Source: Dermatemys mawii
Lineage: Eukaryota > Chordata > Testudines > Dermatemydidae
Assembly: GCA_007922305.1 (NCBI GenBank)
Contig: ML677335.1
Coordinates: 42,098,949 to 42,162,948 of the forward strand
Reading direction: 5' to 3'
Length of the DNA: 64,000 nucleotides
Positions 11,308 through 23,104 of the stretch are shown here, piece after piece. The position numbers and the translations under genes are program-made. Each line of letters starts with the position of its first letter. Position 1 is the first letter of the stretch. The notes under the pieces were generated by a model, which ran no database searches, had not been told where the DNA came from, and was given only the letters and a program-made list of their open reading frames with translations.

Positions 11308-13909
11308 AAGAAGGGTGGGAGAGAGATCAGACACACAAAAATGGGTTGCAACCGGTCACATCAGGATTTGGGGAAGCAAAGGGAAAACATTAGAACAAAT
11401 AATGACTATTATTAATTTTTTTAAAAACCCATCCTAAACCTCAAGCCTTCCTGATGCTAAATGGAGGCAGATTGGAGGATTGGTGCTAAAACACAGAACC
11501 TGATAACAGCTAATTGAAAGGTTAATCTACATAGGCTGTGACAGATGAGGTCCCTCCCCACTTCTCTGTCTGCTGCTGGAAAGTACAAAATTGAGCTTTT
11601 TCACACACAATAAAAAAGGAGGAAAAAAATTGAGAAAGGTTGGAAGGGTTATTTGTTTCTGATTATCAGTGCCAGTCTGGTTAGCTCTGGATTACATGCC
11701 AGGCATGAGGGGAGTGAGGTTTCGGGTGTTTTGGTTGGAGTTGATGGTGGAACACGGTTATCATAAACATCTTTGATGATTTTAAAGCATTCTGCTGGGC
11801 TCTCAGGCTGCTGAGATCATTTGAATGAGAGAAAATATATATAGGGAGATTTAAAATGTTTACATTAAAAAAAAAACAGAGAGAGACTGCAAAATCCTTC
11901 ATCATAAAATGTTTTAAAATTGCTTCAATCCACAATGAGGGAGTTTCCCGCACCCCACTTTCCCCACTCAGGCCAGGTCTGTGTTAGAGACAATCAAATT
12001 TACCAATGGGACAGAAAAAGGATGAGCAATTTGTGATTACCCTCCCTTCAAATCTGATGTTTATCTGGTGAGATTAGTATTAGGACTTATTTTAGGGGAC
12101 AGAGTATCCTAATGTCTATGTGTATTGGGGTTGTGGGATGGCTACAGGTGTGTTGGGTCCCATTTCCCACCCCCATTTTCATGCTGTAGTCTTGAGTGAC
12201 ATTGGCAAGAGCCAGACATCAGGTCAAAGCTTTCATACCTGTAGATGTTTGCTCAGCTATGGTTAGCAAACATCACACTTCACCATAGCCTAAAATAATA
12301 GAATGTTACCTGCTATGGTGAAAGGTAACTTACTCCAGCGTCTTTTCAAAAAGATCCCCCGTTTCAGATACCCAATTTGGGACTTGACCCTCCAACACAC
12401 GCCGTGCTTAATGTTACTCACATGACTAGATCCACTGACTTTGCTTTCCACACACGGTGGATGAAATGCTGCCCACAGGTGTTCCTCTGTAACTACAAAC
12501 CTCAAAGTTTTGTGAAGTTCAGCTCTGGCTCTATACCTGTACCCCAGAGGGAAAAAGAAAAGAATGACCTCTTCCTTCAGAGTGTGGATAGAAAATTACC
12601 TGTTTCAGTAAATCAGGAAGGTCTTTCCCAGGCAGTAGATGCTCCCTGTATCTCAGCAGGGAATCTAGATTTCCCTACTAATGCTAAATAAATAAATATT
12701 AAGGTTTATTACAACTATTTCAGCAAGTCAGTTGTTTCAGACTGTGCATAAGACAGCTATGTTGTGATGTTTCAGAACCCTGTAAAATTGAGTGGGCTAT
12801 TTACAGAAAGCCACTTTGTGAAAATTTTATTCCAGTCTGTATCTATGGAAAAACATCTGTTGACTGAGGATTTTCTGTCAATGTTTTTATCTGCGCAAGT
12901 GCAGTATTATAAACACATGGTGGGAAATTATATTTTGGTCTAGCATTTGTTGGAGAATCTTGCTTTCAGCATCCATCACATTTGTGTAATATACAGGATT
13001 TGGTGATGCTTTAAAATAGTTTTAAAATTATTGGGAAATAATATAAATCATTAGAAGGGCTGTAGCACGGCCTTACATTTGGAACACTGTTTGGAATGTT
13101 GTGTCAACATTTCTGTTGTAAACCCCCTTTTATGGGATGTAAGCAATTTGGTTGGTGGTAAGAGAGAAAAAAATCTCTTGAGACTGAAACTTGGCATGAC
13201 ACAGTTCAGTCCAGGAAACAAAACTCTAGGGAAAACTTGACAATGTGGCCATTTTTGATTTAAGTGTACTAAAAAAAAGAAAAAAAAACCAGGACAGCTA
13301 GAAAGTTATTGTCTTCAGATATTCCTCTTTCCCTTGCCACAACCCAATTATTCTCTATCTAGAAGGGCTTTTCTAAAAAAGATTTTTTTCCAGGCATCTA
13401 GACCATTAAATGTTCTGTTCTAGTTTTTTAGCACTTGAAAAGAAGGAGCATTCAAAACTATTTAATAAAAATATCCATGTCCAGGAATCTTTAATTGGGC
13501 AAAAGTTCCTAAAGGCATCATATTCTGCCAATGTTTATTCATGTTCTTAACTTTATGTACTTGAAGATGGTTCACATGATTCATAAATGTTGGAAGGTTT
13601 GGGGCCCAACTTACTGTGTTTGCTGTACTGTACTGTTATTTTGCACATAATTTTTTTTTCCACTCAGATGTATTTTAGTCTGTGAGCTAAATATGGGATC
13701 CCTGTGTTGTATTTTATTTGATCTAATCAACGCAAACCATATCTTGATTAAAAACAATTTTAAAAAATTGATATACACAAACTCCAAGGACATTAAGAAT
13801 GTGACACAAGCCAGTAAAAGTAAAGAAATGTTTCCACTCATCTAACTGGGGGATTTACATTCCTACAACTACTATTTGCAGTGTTGTTGCTGTGTTGGCC
13901 CCAGGATAT

Positions 13910-14074
13910 GAGACAGACAAGGTAGGTGGGGTAATACCTTTTATTGGACCATCTTCTATTGGTGAAAGAGACAAGCTCAAAGAGCTCAACAGAGTAGAAG
14001 AGCTTGAAAGCTTGTCTCTTTCACCAACAGAAGTTGGTCCAATAAAAGATACTACCCCATCCCCCTCTTGTCTC
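13910..14074. mobile_element. Palindromic retroelement terminus, probably Penelope-like, decayed
   Basis: Two inverted arms face each other, 13910-13977 and 14009-14074. They share TTTTATTGGACC / GGTCCAATAAAA and GTGAAAGAGACAAGCT / AGCTTGTCTCTTTCAC. The sequence belongs to a very abundant turtle and crocodilian repeat family. The 31-nt centre contains GAGCTTGAAAGCTTGTC, the layout of the Penelope termini at 48.8-49.3 kb (stem strand, GAAA, GCTT). Assignment to the Penelope group is inference. Confidence 0.55.
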
Positions 14075-14457
14075 TTGTAACTGTTAACACTAATGAGCTA
14101 CAATACCAAATAATGCCCCAAAGCACTGAGAAATGTCTAGACACTTCAGGGAGAAATGTACTACATTAGTCCCCCTACTTACCAGAGACCCTCTAATAAA
14201 TACTTTCCAAGATCAAAAGCACATTATTGCACCTGCATCTAAAAGGAAATATTATAGTTCAATTCACGATACTATGTCAATTTCCTTCCCTTAATTATGA
14301 TAATCCTAATACTTTTGTTTTTCTGTAGGAAAATGAGATACATTTATTTACACTTGTCTACATGTTTTATGTACTGTACGTCTTTAGGGTTAGTGCAGAA
14401 ATCCAGACACACCCCAGAAATTGGGGACACAAGCCAATGCAAACAAGGATGTAGCCA

Positions 14458-14545
14458 GGGCCTGATTTTCAGAAGTGCTGAGCATTCTCAGGGGCCACAT
14501 ACATTTGTTGGAGCTGTGGATGCTCAGCATCTCTGACAACCAAGC
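14458..14545. repeat. Short palindromic MITE-like repeat
   Basis: GGGCCTGATTTTCAGAAGTGCTGAGCA at the left is answered by GGATGCTCAGCATCTCTGA at the right, an imperfect palindrome. The same motif family recurs elsewhere (for example near 21070). Confidence 0.5.
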
Positions 14546-14696
14546 ACTTCAGGCTGAAATATTATCCTTGTAACCACAGTGTTATAGAAGTTTGATCTCA
14601 GAGCTTAATCTAAAGCACTGCAATACTTGTGTTGTACTTGTGTTCAGACCTGTCTGTGAAGCATGTTTTGGACATAGATACAATAATAATAAATTA

Positions 14697-14794
14697 GGGC
14701 CTGATCCTGCAATCTATGTAGGGACTACTCCTTGAAGTCAGTGAGGCTACAGCACTGTGTAAAGTTATTCCCATATGTAAGTAGGATCAGGGCC
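14697..14794. mobile_element. 98-bp MITE with TTA target duplication
   Basis: Inverted ends GGGCCTGATCCTGC and TAGGATCAGGGCC are flanked by TTA on both sides (14694-14696, 14795-14797), the duplication of PIF/Harbinger elements. Related diverged copies are seen near 20700-20880 and 63740-63865. Confidence 0.75.
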
Positions 14795-16124
14795 TTAATC
14801 TGTGGTGTAACTCCATTAAGATCAGTTGTCTTACAGTAGGATGGATTTGTGTAACAGGGCTCAGGGAACCAGAGAAACAAGATCAAGCTGATGTTTCAAC
14901 CTTCACTTTAAACCTCTTTACTTTATTTGTGTCAAACAAACAAAAAAAAACCACATCAGCTAAGGGCTAACAAATTAGGAATAGTTCTGAAATTTGAGGT
15001 CTCTATCAGCTAAATACGCATACTGCCCATTTGCAAAAGGCATGTCCTTCACAGAGTGTGTTTCTCTTCCTTGGAATCATTATTGTCCATTATTTTTATA
15101 TGAAGTTAGAAAAAAAGGAGGGGTTACATCATTTTAACAATAGACCCCAATTTATCACTTCTTGAGTTTTTAAGGGGTAAAATCCAGACAAAATGGCAAA
15201 AGTCCCAATTGACTTAAATTCAGTCACAATGTCACCCAAGACTTACTGTGTAATGAACATACATATACACATATCAGCAAATTCCACCTGAAACTCTCCT
15301 GTCCCTGACTCAGACCAATGAGTGTAGTGACCTTGGGGATAATGCTAGCTATAAGAGCTTAGTAAGTTACCTCTCTATCCAGGAGTCATGTAAGTGTCCC
15401 CATGGATCTGTCACATACACAGATTCTGTAACTACACCTCTTCTTCTGGTTTGCCTCACTGTCTGAGCCCAACAGCTAGGCTGTGGCCCTCACTGTGGCC
15501 TTGAGCCCCCACACAGATTTCTTCCTGACCTAGAAAAACATATCCCTTCTTCATCTCACCTCTGCCTCTTCTGCAGCCTACTTGCATTGTAACTGAACCT
15601 GAAAGAGTGATCCATATATATGAGACAATCCCTTTTAATGTGGATTTTACATTTCTTGTCTTACTATATGTTGTACTTTATTATATTCACTATAACATAA
15701 TGGAACTCCGATCTCAGCCTTGAGGTTTGACCTCACACTAGTAATTAATAAATAGTAATAAATATGCATAGTGAAATATTTATGAAAGTATATTCTGGGC
15801 ATGTGTAGTACTCACTTCTCAGCATCAGCTAGCTCAGCCATTATACTTAAAGTACTTAGATGATAGTATAAAATAATCACCTGCTGATACCTCATTTAGT
15901 TCTTTTGTTTTATTTCTAAATCCCTGAAACTAAGGGTTTACAGGAGAAATGCTGACACAGTCTTAGCTCAAGAATTATAATTGGTATGATGCTATAAAAC
16001 CAGAATAACATTGTTTGTGCTGGATCAACTGCCATCCCATTGGGATAAAGAGTGACTTTTAACAATAAATCACACTTCTGTAACTTGTTTAATCCAAGGA
16101 TCTCTTTTACAAACATTAATTAAT

Positions 16125-16265
16125 TAAGCCTCACAACAGCCCTATTAGGTGTGTATTATTATCCCCGTTTTACAGATGGAGAAAATGAGGCACAGAGTAG
16201 AGTGGCTTGTAGTGAGTGCTAGAGCTGGGAAGAAAACCCAGCCATCTGATAGTCCCCTGTTCAAA
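16125..16265 (-). repeat. MIR-type SINE fragment, inverted
   Basis: Reading in reverse it shows the MIR pattern. The plus strand has TATTATCCCCGTTTTACAG and GAGGCACAGAGTAG, the complement of the MIR core and 3' part. Confidence 0.75.
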
Positions 16266-16275
16266 CCCCTTAGGG

Positions 16276-16715
16276 CATGGGTGGCCAACCTGAGAAGGAG
16301 CCAGAATTTACCAATGTACATTGCCAAAGAGCCACAGTAATATGTCAGCTGCTCCCCATCAGTTCACCCCGCATTGAGCTCCCAGCACCTCCCACCAAAC
16401 AGCAGCCCTGCTGATCAGCACCTCCCTTTTCCTCTCCCTCTCGCACCTTCCAATCAGCTGTTTCGTGGAGTGCACAAGGCTCTGGGGGAAAGGGGGAGGA
16501 GTGAGGGCATCACAAACTCAGGGGAGGAGATGGGAAGGGATGGAGTGGGGGCAGGGCCTGTGGCAGAACCAGGAGTTGAGCAGTGAGCACCCCCCAGCAC
16601 ATTGGAAAATTGGTGCCTGTAGCTCTAGCCCCAGAGTCGGTGCCGATACAAGGAGCCGCATATTAACTTCTGAAGAGCCGCATGTGGCTCTGGAGCCACA
16701 GGTTGGCCATCCCTG
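16276..16715. mobile_element. 440-bp non-autonomous hAT element with exact duplication
   Basis: Ends CATGGGTGGCCAACCTG and CAGGTTGGCCATCCCTG are near-perfect inverted repeats. The exact 8-bp duplication CCTTAGGG lies at 16268-16275 and 16716-16723. The right copy overlaps the TTA and first bases of the neighbouring MITE, so this element entered the edge of an existing MITE. Confidence 0.92.
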
Positions 16716-16720
16716 CCTTA

Positions 16721-16983
16721 GGGTCTGACTACACTGCAATAAAACATGCACGGCTGGCCTGTGTCAGCTGACTTGTGTCATGGGGCTCTGGCCGAGGGGC
16801 TATAAAACTGCAGTGTAGACATTTGGGTTCAGGCTGGTGCCCAGGCTCTTGGACCCTGGAACCTCACAGCCAGAGCCTGAACATATACACAGCAATTTTA
16901 TAGCCCTGCAGCCTGTCCCTCACACTCCTGAATCAGCTCACATGGGCCAGCCATGGATGCTTTATTGCAGTGTAGACATGCCC
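16721..16983. mobile_element. 263-bp PIF/Harbinger MITE
   Basis: Ends GGGTCTGACTACACTGCAATAAA and TTTATTGCAGTGTAGACATGCCC carry inverted ACACTGCAATAAA / TTTATTGCAGTGT. TTA flanks both sides (16718-16720, 16984-16986). The interior is a second palindromic layer (CTGCAGTGTAGAC / CAGCAATTTTATAG region). Confidence 0.88.
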
Positions 16984-17315
16984 TTAGAATACCTTTCCAC
17001 ATCCAGTTGGAGAATAACTATGTTAGCCAAAGAGAGCAAAACCACTTGCTTGTAAATACACATATGGACACCTTGTTCTTTTGCCACAGTAACTACAGAT
17101 ACACCTCAAATACCTCATCAAGAAGAATGGGTTTCCATGGCTTTAAAAAAGCAGGCCTCCCACAAAACAAACAAGGAAGCAAACAAAAATTCCCTAAAAC
17201 AAAGCAGAAGAATTAAATGTGAGGTTTATATCATATGGTGCCTTTCTTATGCACATTAGCCGAAAGCCCTGTGCAATGCATAACCAAATCAAGATCAGAC
17301 TGCATACTGACAGAT

Positions 17316-17541
17316 TCCATTATAAATAGTTAATAAAGGGTTAATAAGTGATTAATAGATGTTTTAACAAATGGTTAATCAATTGTTATGAGTTCAACAG
17401 GTCAATAGGATGCTTATAACCTTGATTTATAATCCTCTATAACATCTATCAACGTGCTTATAAACCTCTATAATACATACTGCTCATGTCTGCAACATGC
17501 TTATAAAATTAATCATTTATTAACCCTTTATAAATGGAAAC
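17316..17541. mobile_element. A+T-rich palindromic MITE
   Basis: AAAGGGTTAATAAGTGATTAAT at the left is answered by ATTAATCATTTATTAACCCTTT at the right, with ATTATAAAT / TTATAAAT outer arms. The body is rich in TTATAA steps. No coding capacity. Confidence 0.75.
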
Positions 17542-17544
17542 GTA

Positions 17545-20240
17545 ATATTAAGAGTAATCCAAAACTATTCTGATAAAGAAAAAACAGTAGCCTTCGGTCA
17601 TCCAGTGTGCAGTAAATTTTGTCATATATATTGGTTTTAAGGGATTTCCCTCCACCCCATAAAATGTATCTCTATGGCAGACAAAGTTTGACTGCTGGGT
17701 GCAAAAGTAGTATTTTCCTGTCTAATCTCAAGAGGAAAAGCTGGCCTTTTAAATGACAACTCTCTGTGTCAGGCAGTATCATCAAACTTGGCACAGCTTT
17801 GTGTTTTTACACATATTTACCATGATACTTTGTAAGGCAGGTGATGAGATGAACGATGGAACTGAAAATGAACAGAAATCTGTTTTCTCAGAACTAGTGA
17901 AAGCGGCCATAATCAGGGGTCTTCATCCACAAACTGTGCTAGGTTTTGTTAGTCTAGGTGAAACGGGAGGAGGGTGGTGTTTGCAGGAACCATTTTAACA
18001 TCTTATTTTCTCTTTGTTAGCATTAAAGTAATTAACTCGCAAATCGTTATTGGTTGACTTGCCCACAGGTTCAGGTTTCCCTCCTGCTGTTCCCTTTGGG
18101 GATACTGAGTTGTCACTTGTTGAGAGGATGGGATTCTCTTTCATGTTCACATGAAATCCCTTTCAGGGCTTCCCAACAGTTTTATCGGTGCTCTCAAAGC
18201 TGCTGGAGTGCTCTCCCTCACTCTTTTAATGCATTTTACATTCACAACCTTCTCCAGACTCATCTGGAGAGGATGAGGGAGAAAATGCCTCTCCCCTTGC
18301 TGAGCACACTAGGAGAAAACACGACCATCCTTCCCTGTAGCTGAACCACTGGGAGAAACTGGATAGGCAGATTTAAATAACAATATTCTGAACTTCTGAA
18401 GCCCCTAAATCTAAGAATTCCAATAGTTAATGAAGGAAGCTTCACAGCCCCCTACTGGGAGGTAGTTATAGAACATGTTATCTAGTTATAGCTGGTTGAA
18501 ATTTTCCAGATTTTGATTTTTCTATTAGTTGTTCTTGTCAGATGTTGTCAAGAAGAACAGAATGTCTTGGAAGAGACTTGACCAATTTTTCATCAATTCC
18601 ATTCCCCTTTCATCCTCCCTGCACTTTTTAACTAGCTGTATCCCCATTCACCACATGAGAAAACTGAAATGGCCCCATGGGTGCATTATAAACCAAAATA
18701 CTTTAGAGCAGCCCTGAGTCTATCTGAGTTATTCTGGAAGCTAAGTAATATCTTTTGTGGCCCCTCCCTTTTATGTCTTGTGAAGTTGTGCCATGTGGAG
18801 CTCAGCCAGACACCAGGATTGTGGCTGCTATCTCCTGCTGGGATTTTAACTGGGTATATTTACTTGTTTATTGTTATTTGTATATTTAATGTTTTATTTA
18901 AAATGCAAAGACTGCTTTAGCTGTGGATGCCTTGGTCAGTCACTTCTCCTGGCTGCTAACACCAGCTCAGCTCCACCCATCTTTGCAACATAGAGAACTC
19001 TGGCATAGATGGCAAGTCCACTGCCCAGACCACTTCAAGCACAATATGTTCTAACCTTGGTCAGATCTGGTCTAATCAGTATGGTGGTCTCAGCCAGCGG
19101 TCAGTCTAACACTGCTGAAGCTTAATCAGTGTTATAAACAGAGGGTCATGTTTTTAAAACATCTCTTGTGGAGGAAAGAACTGTGTGAAAAGAGAATTTT
19201 TGGAAAGGTACCTTAAGTATTAATCAATATATTGACTGATCTACCTCTGGTATTTGAGAGTGTTAATGACCAGAGAAGCTAGGAACTGCTGTAAAGCTAA
19301 GCTAAATTATCAGTGCTGGAAACATAAAGTAATCCTCTTTAAATATTCAGCTGCAGAGCCCTGTGGCACAAGCTATCCCTTATGTTCTCTGTCATGGCTA
19401 GGTAGATAGTGACTCATCACAATGCTGGGATGGGGGACTCACAGTCTGGCATCATTAAGCCTTTTGTTTAATTCATAAAAAAATATTGTTTTATTTTAAA
19501 AGGGAGAAATTTCCAATTCTCTCAGCTGATAGAAGCAGAAGCAAGACCAGGACAGGCCGTGCTGTGGTTGCATGTATTTCTGTGGTGCCAGCCATCACCC
19601 CTTCACTATCCTGATGTTTTTTCCCTTTGTTATTTTGTATCCCACAGTGCCAGCTAAGTCAGTGAGTTGTCACACTCAGCACTGGTGCTGCAGGATACAA
19701 AATAACTGAGGGGGGAGCAGGGGAGGGAATCAGAATGGTTGGAAGGTGGAAGGGAAATGCCAGTTTTTTTTAATGAAAACAGTAGCACCAGCTGCATCCT
19801 GCAAGTTGCTAAATTAGCCAGTCACTTGTTTTTCTTTTAATTTTTGTGTGAATTCAAGAATAGGTCATGGCTGTCTTGGCAACTCATGAATGAGGCCTTT
19901 TATGAAAGAATTCACCTTGCAGAGGCGCTGCTGTCAGATGCACAGGCCTCTCCATTAATTAAGCTACAGAACATCCTCTCTCGTTTTTGATCCCCCTTGA
20001 TGCCTGGGTAATCAGACCCTGAGCTTTTCTCCAACATCCATCCCTGTTTCACTTGCTTTTCACAGGATGTCCTCCCTCCCCATTAATTTGGGGCCACCAA
20101 ACATTTTTGTTTAATACCTTTTCATGTTGCTTATTGCCAGCTATTCAGATTTCATCTCCTGTGGCTATAAGGGAACATGAATATCTTGCTCTGATGCAAA
20201 CACCAGTGTTCTCCATATGAGCAACTGAAGGTGCCTGAGA
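17545..20240. other. Intergenic stretch with one hairpin, no recognised transposon
   Basis: No transposon termini were recognised. A long hairpin lies at 19630-19705 (own entry). The 19400-20110 part is unusually free of repeat signatures and could be a conserved non-coding element; this needs an alignment. Confidence 0.45.
19630..19705. repeat. Imperfect inverted repeat, possible hairpin
   Basis: Arms 19630-19652 and 19683-19705, 23 nt each, share TTATTTTGTATCC / GGATACAAAATAA exactly. Over the full arms there are 19 Watson-Crick pairs, two G-U pairs and two mismatches, with a 30-nt loop that itself has short complementary AGTGAGT / ACTCA pieces. Confidence 0.75.
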
Positions 20241-20248
20241 GCAAAAGG

Positions 20249-20344
20249 GGATATTTTCAAAGTACAGATGGGAGCTAGGCAATTAATTGACTTTCAGTGA
20301 GAATTGGGTGCCTAACTCCCATCTGTGCCAATCAAAATCTCCTC
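20249..20344. repeat. Palindromic MITE-like repeat
   Basis: GATATTTTCAAAGTACAGATGGGAG is answered by CTCCCATCTGTGCC and AATCAAAATCTC. A related decayed copy is seen near 55800-55900. Confidence 0.55.
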
Positions 20345-20695
20345 TTAATTCTAGCTTGTCTTACTCACATGAGCAGTCCTACTGAAGGCAATAGGAGTTT
20401 ACAAGTATCATTGCTAGCAAATTCTAGTGCAGAATTGGGGCCTGTAACAACTTAGACTTACATTGTACCTTGTATCCCGAAGGATCCCAATGGTCTATGT
20501 AACCACTGTGTATAGTAAAGCACAGTTAATGAAGTTAAGCATCTACCTCCTACAACTCTTTAATACAACCTTGCAAAACTGCCATAGGGCTTTACCTGCC
20601 TGGATTCAAACTCTCTTCACCCATCCTTTTCTTTGATCATTATAAAATGGAAATGCTTACTATCAAAATGTATATTTTCCCTACGCAAATATAGT

Positions 20696-20880
20696 CCTCA
20701 GTCCTGCAAACTCTTAAGGTCATGTGTAATTTTACTCATCTGAGTAATCTTACACATTTCAATGGCATTACTCATGTGAATAAAGTTATGCACCTGCTTA
20801 AGGGCCTGATCCAAAGATCACTGAAGTCAACGGAAAGACTACGATTGAGTCCCGTGAACTTTGAATCACATCCTATGTGT
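20696..20880. repeat. Decayed palindromic repeat of the CCTGATCCTGCAA family
   Basis: AGTCCTGCAAACTCTTAAG at the left and CTTAAGGGCCTGATCC to the right bracket TTACTCATCTGAGTAA / TTACTCATGTGAATAA stretches, the layout of the 14697-14794 family. Confidence 0.5.
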
Positions 20881-21130
20881 TTGCATGATCAGGATCTAAT
20901 TTTGTGAGGTTGAATTAATATAACTATAAAACAAGAAAATAAAAGTACAATGTGAACAATACAGTATAAAGTATAGGTTTCAAAATTTTGTATATTAATT
21001 GTTTCATATAAAGGTCAAAATTTTCAAAAACGACTAGTGATTTTGGGTGCCCGACTTGAGACACCATAATGGGGCCTGATTTTCTGATGGGGATGAACAT
21101 TTGCCCTTTGATAATCAAACATCTTTCATA

Positions 21131-21492
21131 GGTGGCCAGGTGCCCGGTTTTTGATGGAAAGTCCAATTGAAAAGGGGACCTGACAGGGGAGGGGCACTGG
21201 GAAACCACCCAGGCCAACTCCTACTCAGCTGGGTCTACCTCCTATTTTCATTGGGCTGCTACAGCTCCTAGCCCTGGCAAAGCAGGCAAGTCCCTCCTGA
21301 CCTGGGTGGAGGGGTGTGAAAGGAAAAGCAGTGAGCAACGGGGGGAGGGAGGAAGAGGAGTGGATGGGGGTGGAGCCTTGGATGAAGAAGCGAGGCAGGG
21401 GTGGGACCTTGGAGAGAAGAGGCGGGGCAGTGGAGATTCCGGCACTCCTACTAGAGTGTCAGGTTTTTAAATATTACCAAGTTGGCAACCCT
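21131..21492. repeat. Unclassified GC-rich interspersed repeat
   Basis: Starts near GTGGCCAGGTGCCCGGTTTTTG and ends near CCAAGTTGGCAACCCTA. Its inner part is purine-rich and G+C-rich compared with its flanks. I recognise the termini as a common turtle repeat but cannot assign the class; hAT-like is a guess. Confidence 0.4.
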
Positions 21493-21626
21493 ACTTATGC
21501 TGTGTGAGATTCAGCACCCCAAAATAAGTTATTTTTAAAAATCTTGGCCAAAAGAAATTCCGTTCAAAAATAAGAAGTACATCTGTGAGCCGTCGCTCTT
21601 TGCTCTTACTGGGAAACAAAAGGTAC

Positions 21627-22286
21627 TGTGACGGAGTCAGACCAGAAGGATATAGGAGAGTGCTAGAAGGCAGGTATATTAGTCTGAGGATGTGCAGGTC
21701 CCTGTTCCCTGGATAGCCAAACAAAGGCTACTCCAGGCCAATCAAGACACCTGGGGCCAATTAAGAACCTTCTAGAAAGGAGTAGAAACAGCTAGCCTAA
21801 TTGGGACACCTGAAGCCAATCAGGGACTGGCTGAAACCAGATAAAAACCTCCCAGTTAGTCAGGTGGGTGTGGGTGTCAGGAGCTGTGGAAGGAAGTTAT
21901 GCTGTTGGTGAGACTGAGTGTAGGACAACATATCATACTGAAGGAAGGAGGCCCTGAGGTAAGGGTGAAGTGGAGTTTGAAGAAGCAGGGATTACTGCGG
22001 GGAAGTAGCCCAGGGAATTGTATTGTGTTTTGTGCCTAAAAGGTCAGCCATCTTAGCTGATACTATTAGGGTCCCTGGGCTGGAGTCCGGAGTAGAGGGT
22101 GGGCCCGGGCTCCCCCCTTTTCCATCTTTCATACTGGCCTGTGATGAAGGTAAACTCACTAGGTGGTGACTCTTTCCAATTATACTCAGAAAGGGAGGTC
22201 ACTCTGGGGCCTAGATGAGTTTCTGAGGCCCCTAAATCTGCCAGGAAGCGCAGGACCCACAAGTACAGACTTGGAGCTTTGTCACA
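21627..22286. mobile_element. Solo LTR, Gypsy-like
   Basis: A 660-bp unit begins TGTGACGGAGTCAG and ends GCTTTGTCACA (TGTGAC/GTCACA termini). It is flanked by an exact 4-bp duplication, GTAC (21623-21626, 22287-22290). No gag, pol or primer-binding region follows, so this is a single LTR left by recombination. The Gypsy assignment rests on resemblance to common turtle LTRs and is less certain than the solo-LTR structure. Confidence 0.82.
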
Positions 22287-23104
22287 GTACATTTGTTGAT
22301 CATAAAGAAAACAGATACTGAGTTATCTAACAGGAAGGAAATCTACAAAGATATGTAATAAATTCCCACATTACATCATAAATATAACTACCTTACAAAT
22401 GCCACTGTGAATGCTAAGAAGCATGAGAACACATTCAATCAGTGGTAAAAACTGATAAGTAAATAATAAATGATTTACACTGAACATATTCATTTTCCTT
22501 GTACTATGGTTGCCTTTAAAAAGTCTGCATGTTCCAACAATTACCAGATTATCTGAGATATTACAGGCTTTCCCTGTATCAAAACTTGGATCAGGTAGAA
22601 TTGGAAATACTACTTAGATTATAAGCTTTTCCGTGCAGAGACTATTCTTTCATTATGTTGCAGACAGTGTTTTGGACAATGATGCTTCAGCTTCCCAATA
22701 CTTGACGGGAGTCTTTAGGCTCAACCATAATATGTAAATACATAATAATAATACTTAATAAACTGTATGCTTTCTATTAGCAAATGTTGACTTTTTAATG
22801 GAAACCTCTATAGCTTATTTTAAAACCAGTTCAGAAATATACTGTCCTCCACTGTAAATTTAAAACACCCAGAAGAAGGAGAAAAATATTCCCTCCTCCA
22901 TTCTGTGTTACATTAAACACAAGGGAAGGGTAAAATGGTCTTGTATCTTAATTTAGCAGTACTGGGAGTCATAAAACTTGGGTTTTAATCTGGATTTCAT
23001 TGATTTTTATGGGATTTACAGGTTGCCAACACATCTGAAAATCAGGCCCCATCATTTCTTTGTACTTTCATTTCTCCAACTACAAAGGATGATTTAGACA
23101 CAAA

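Larger units (their letters stand above)
10481..13900. other. KAT6B upstream intergenic DNA without recognised elements
   Basis: Apart from the two microsatellites, no transposon ends, RNA genes or protein-like frames were recognised here. The frame at 12377-12691 has no similarity that can be seen. Confidence 0.6.

Noticed and set aside
21627..22286. Complete endogenous retrovirus or Gypsy provirus
   Set aside because: Only one LTR with an immediate 4-bp duplication on both sides; no internal genes.
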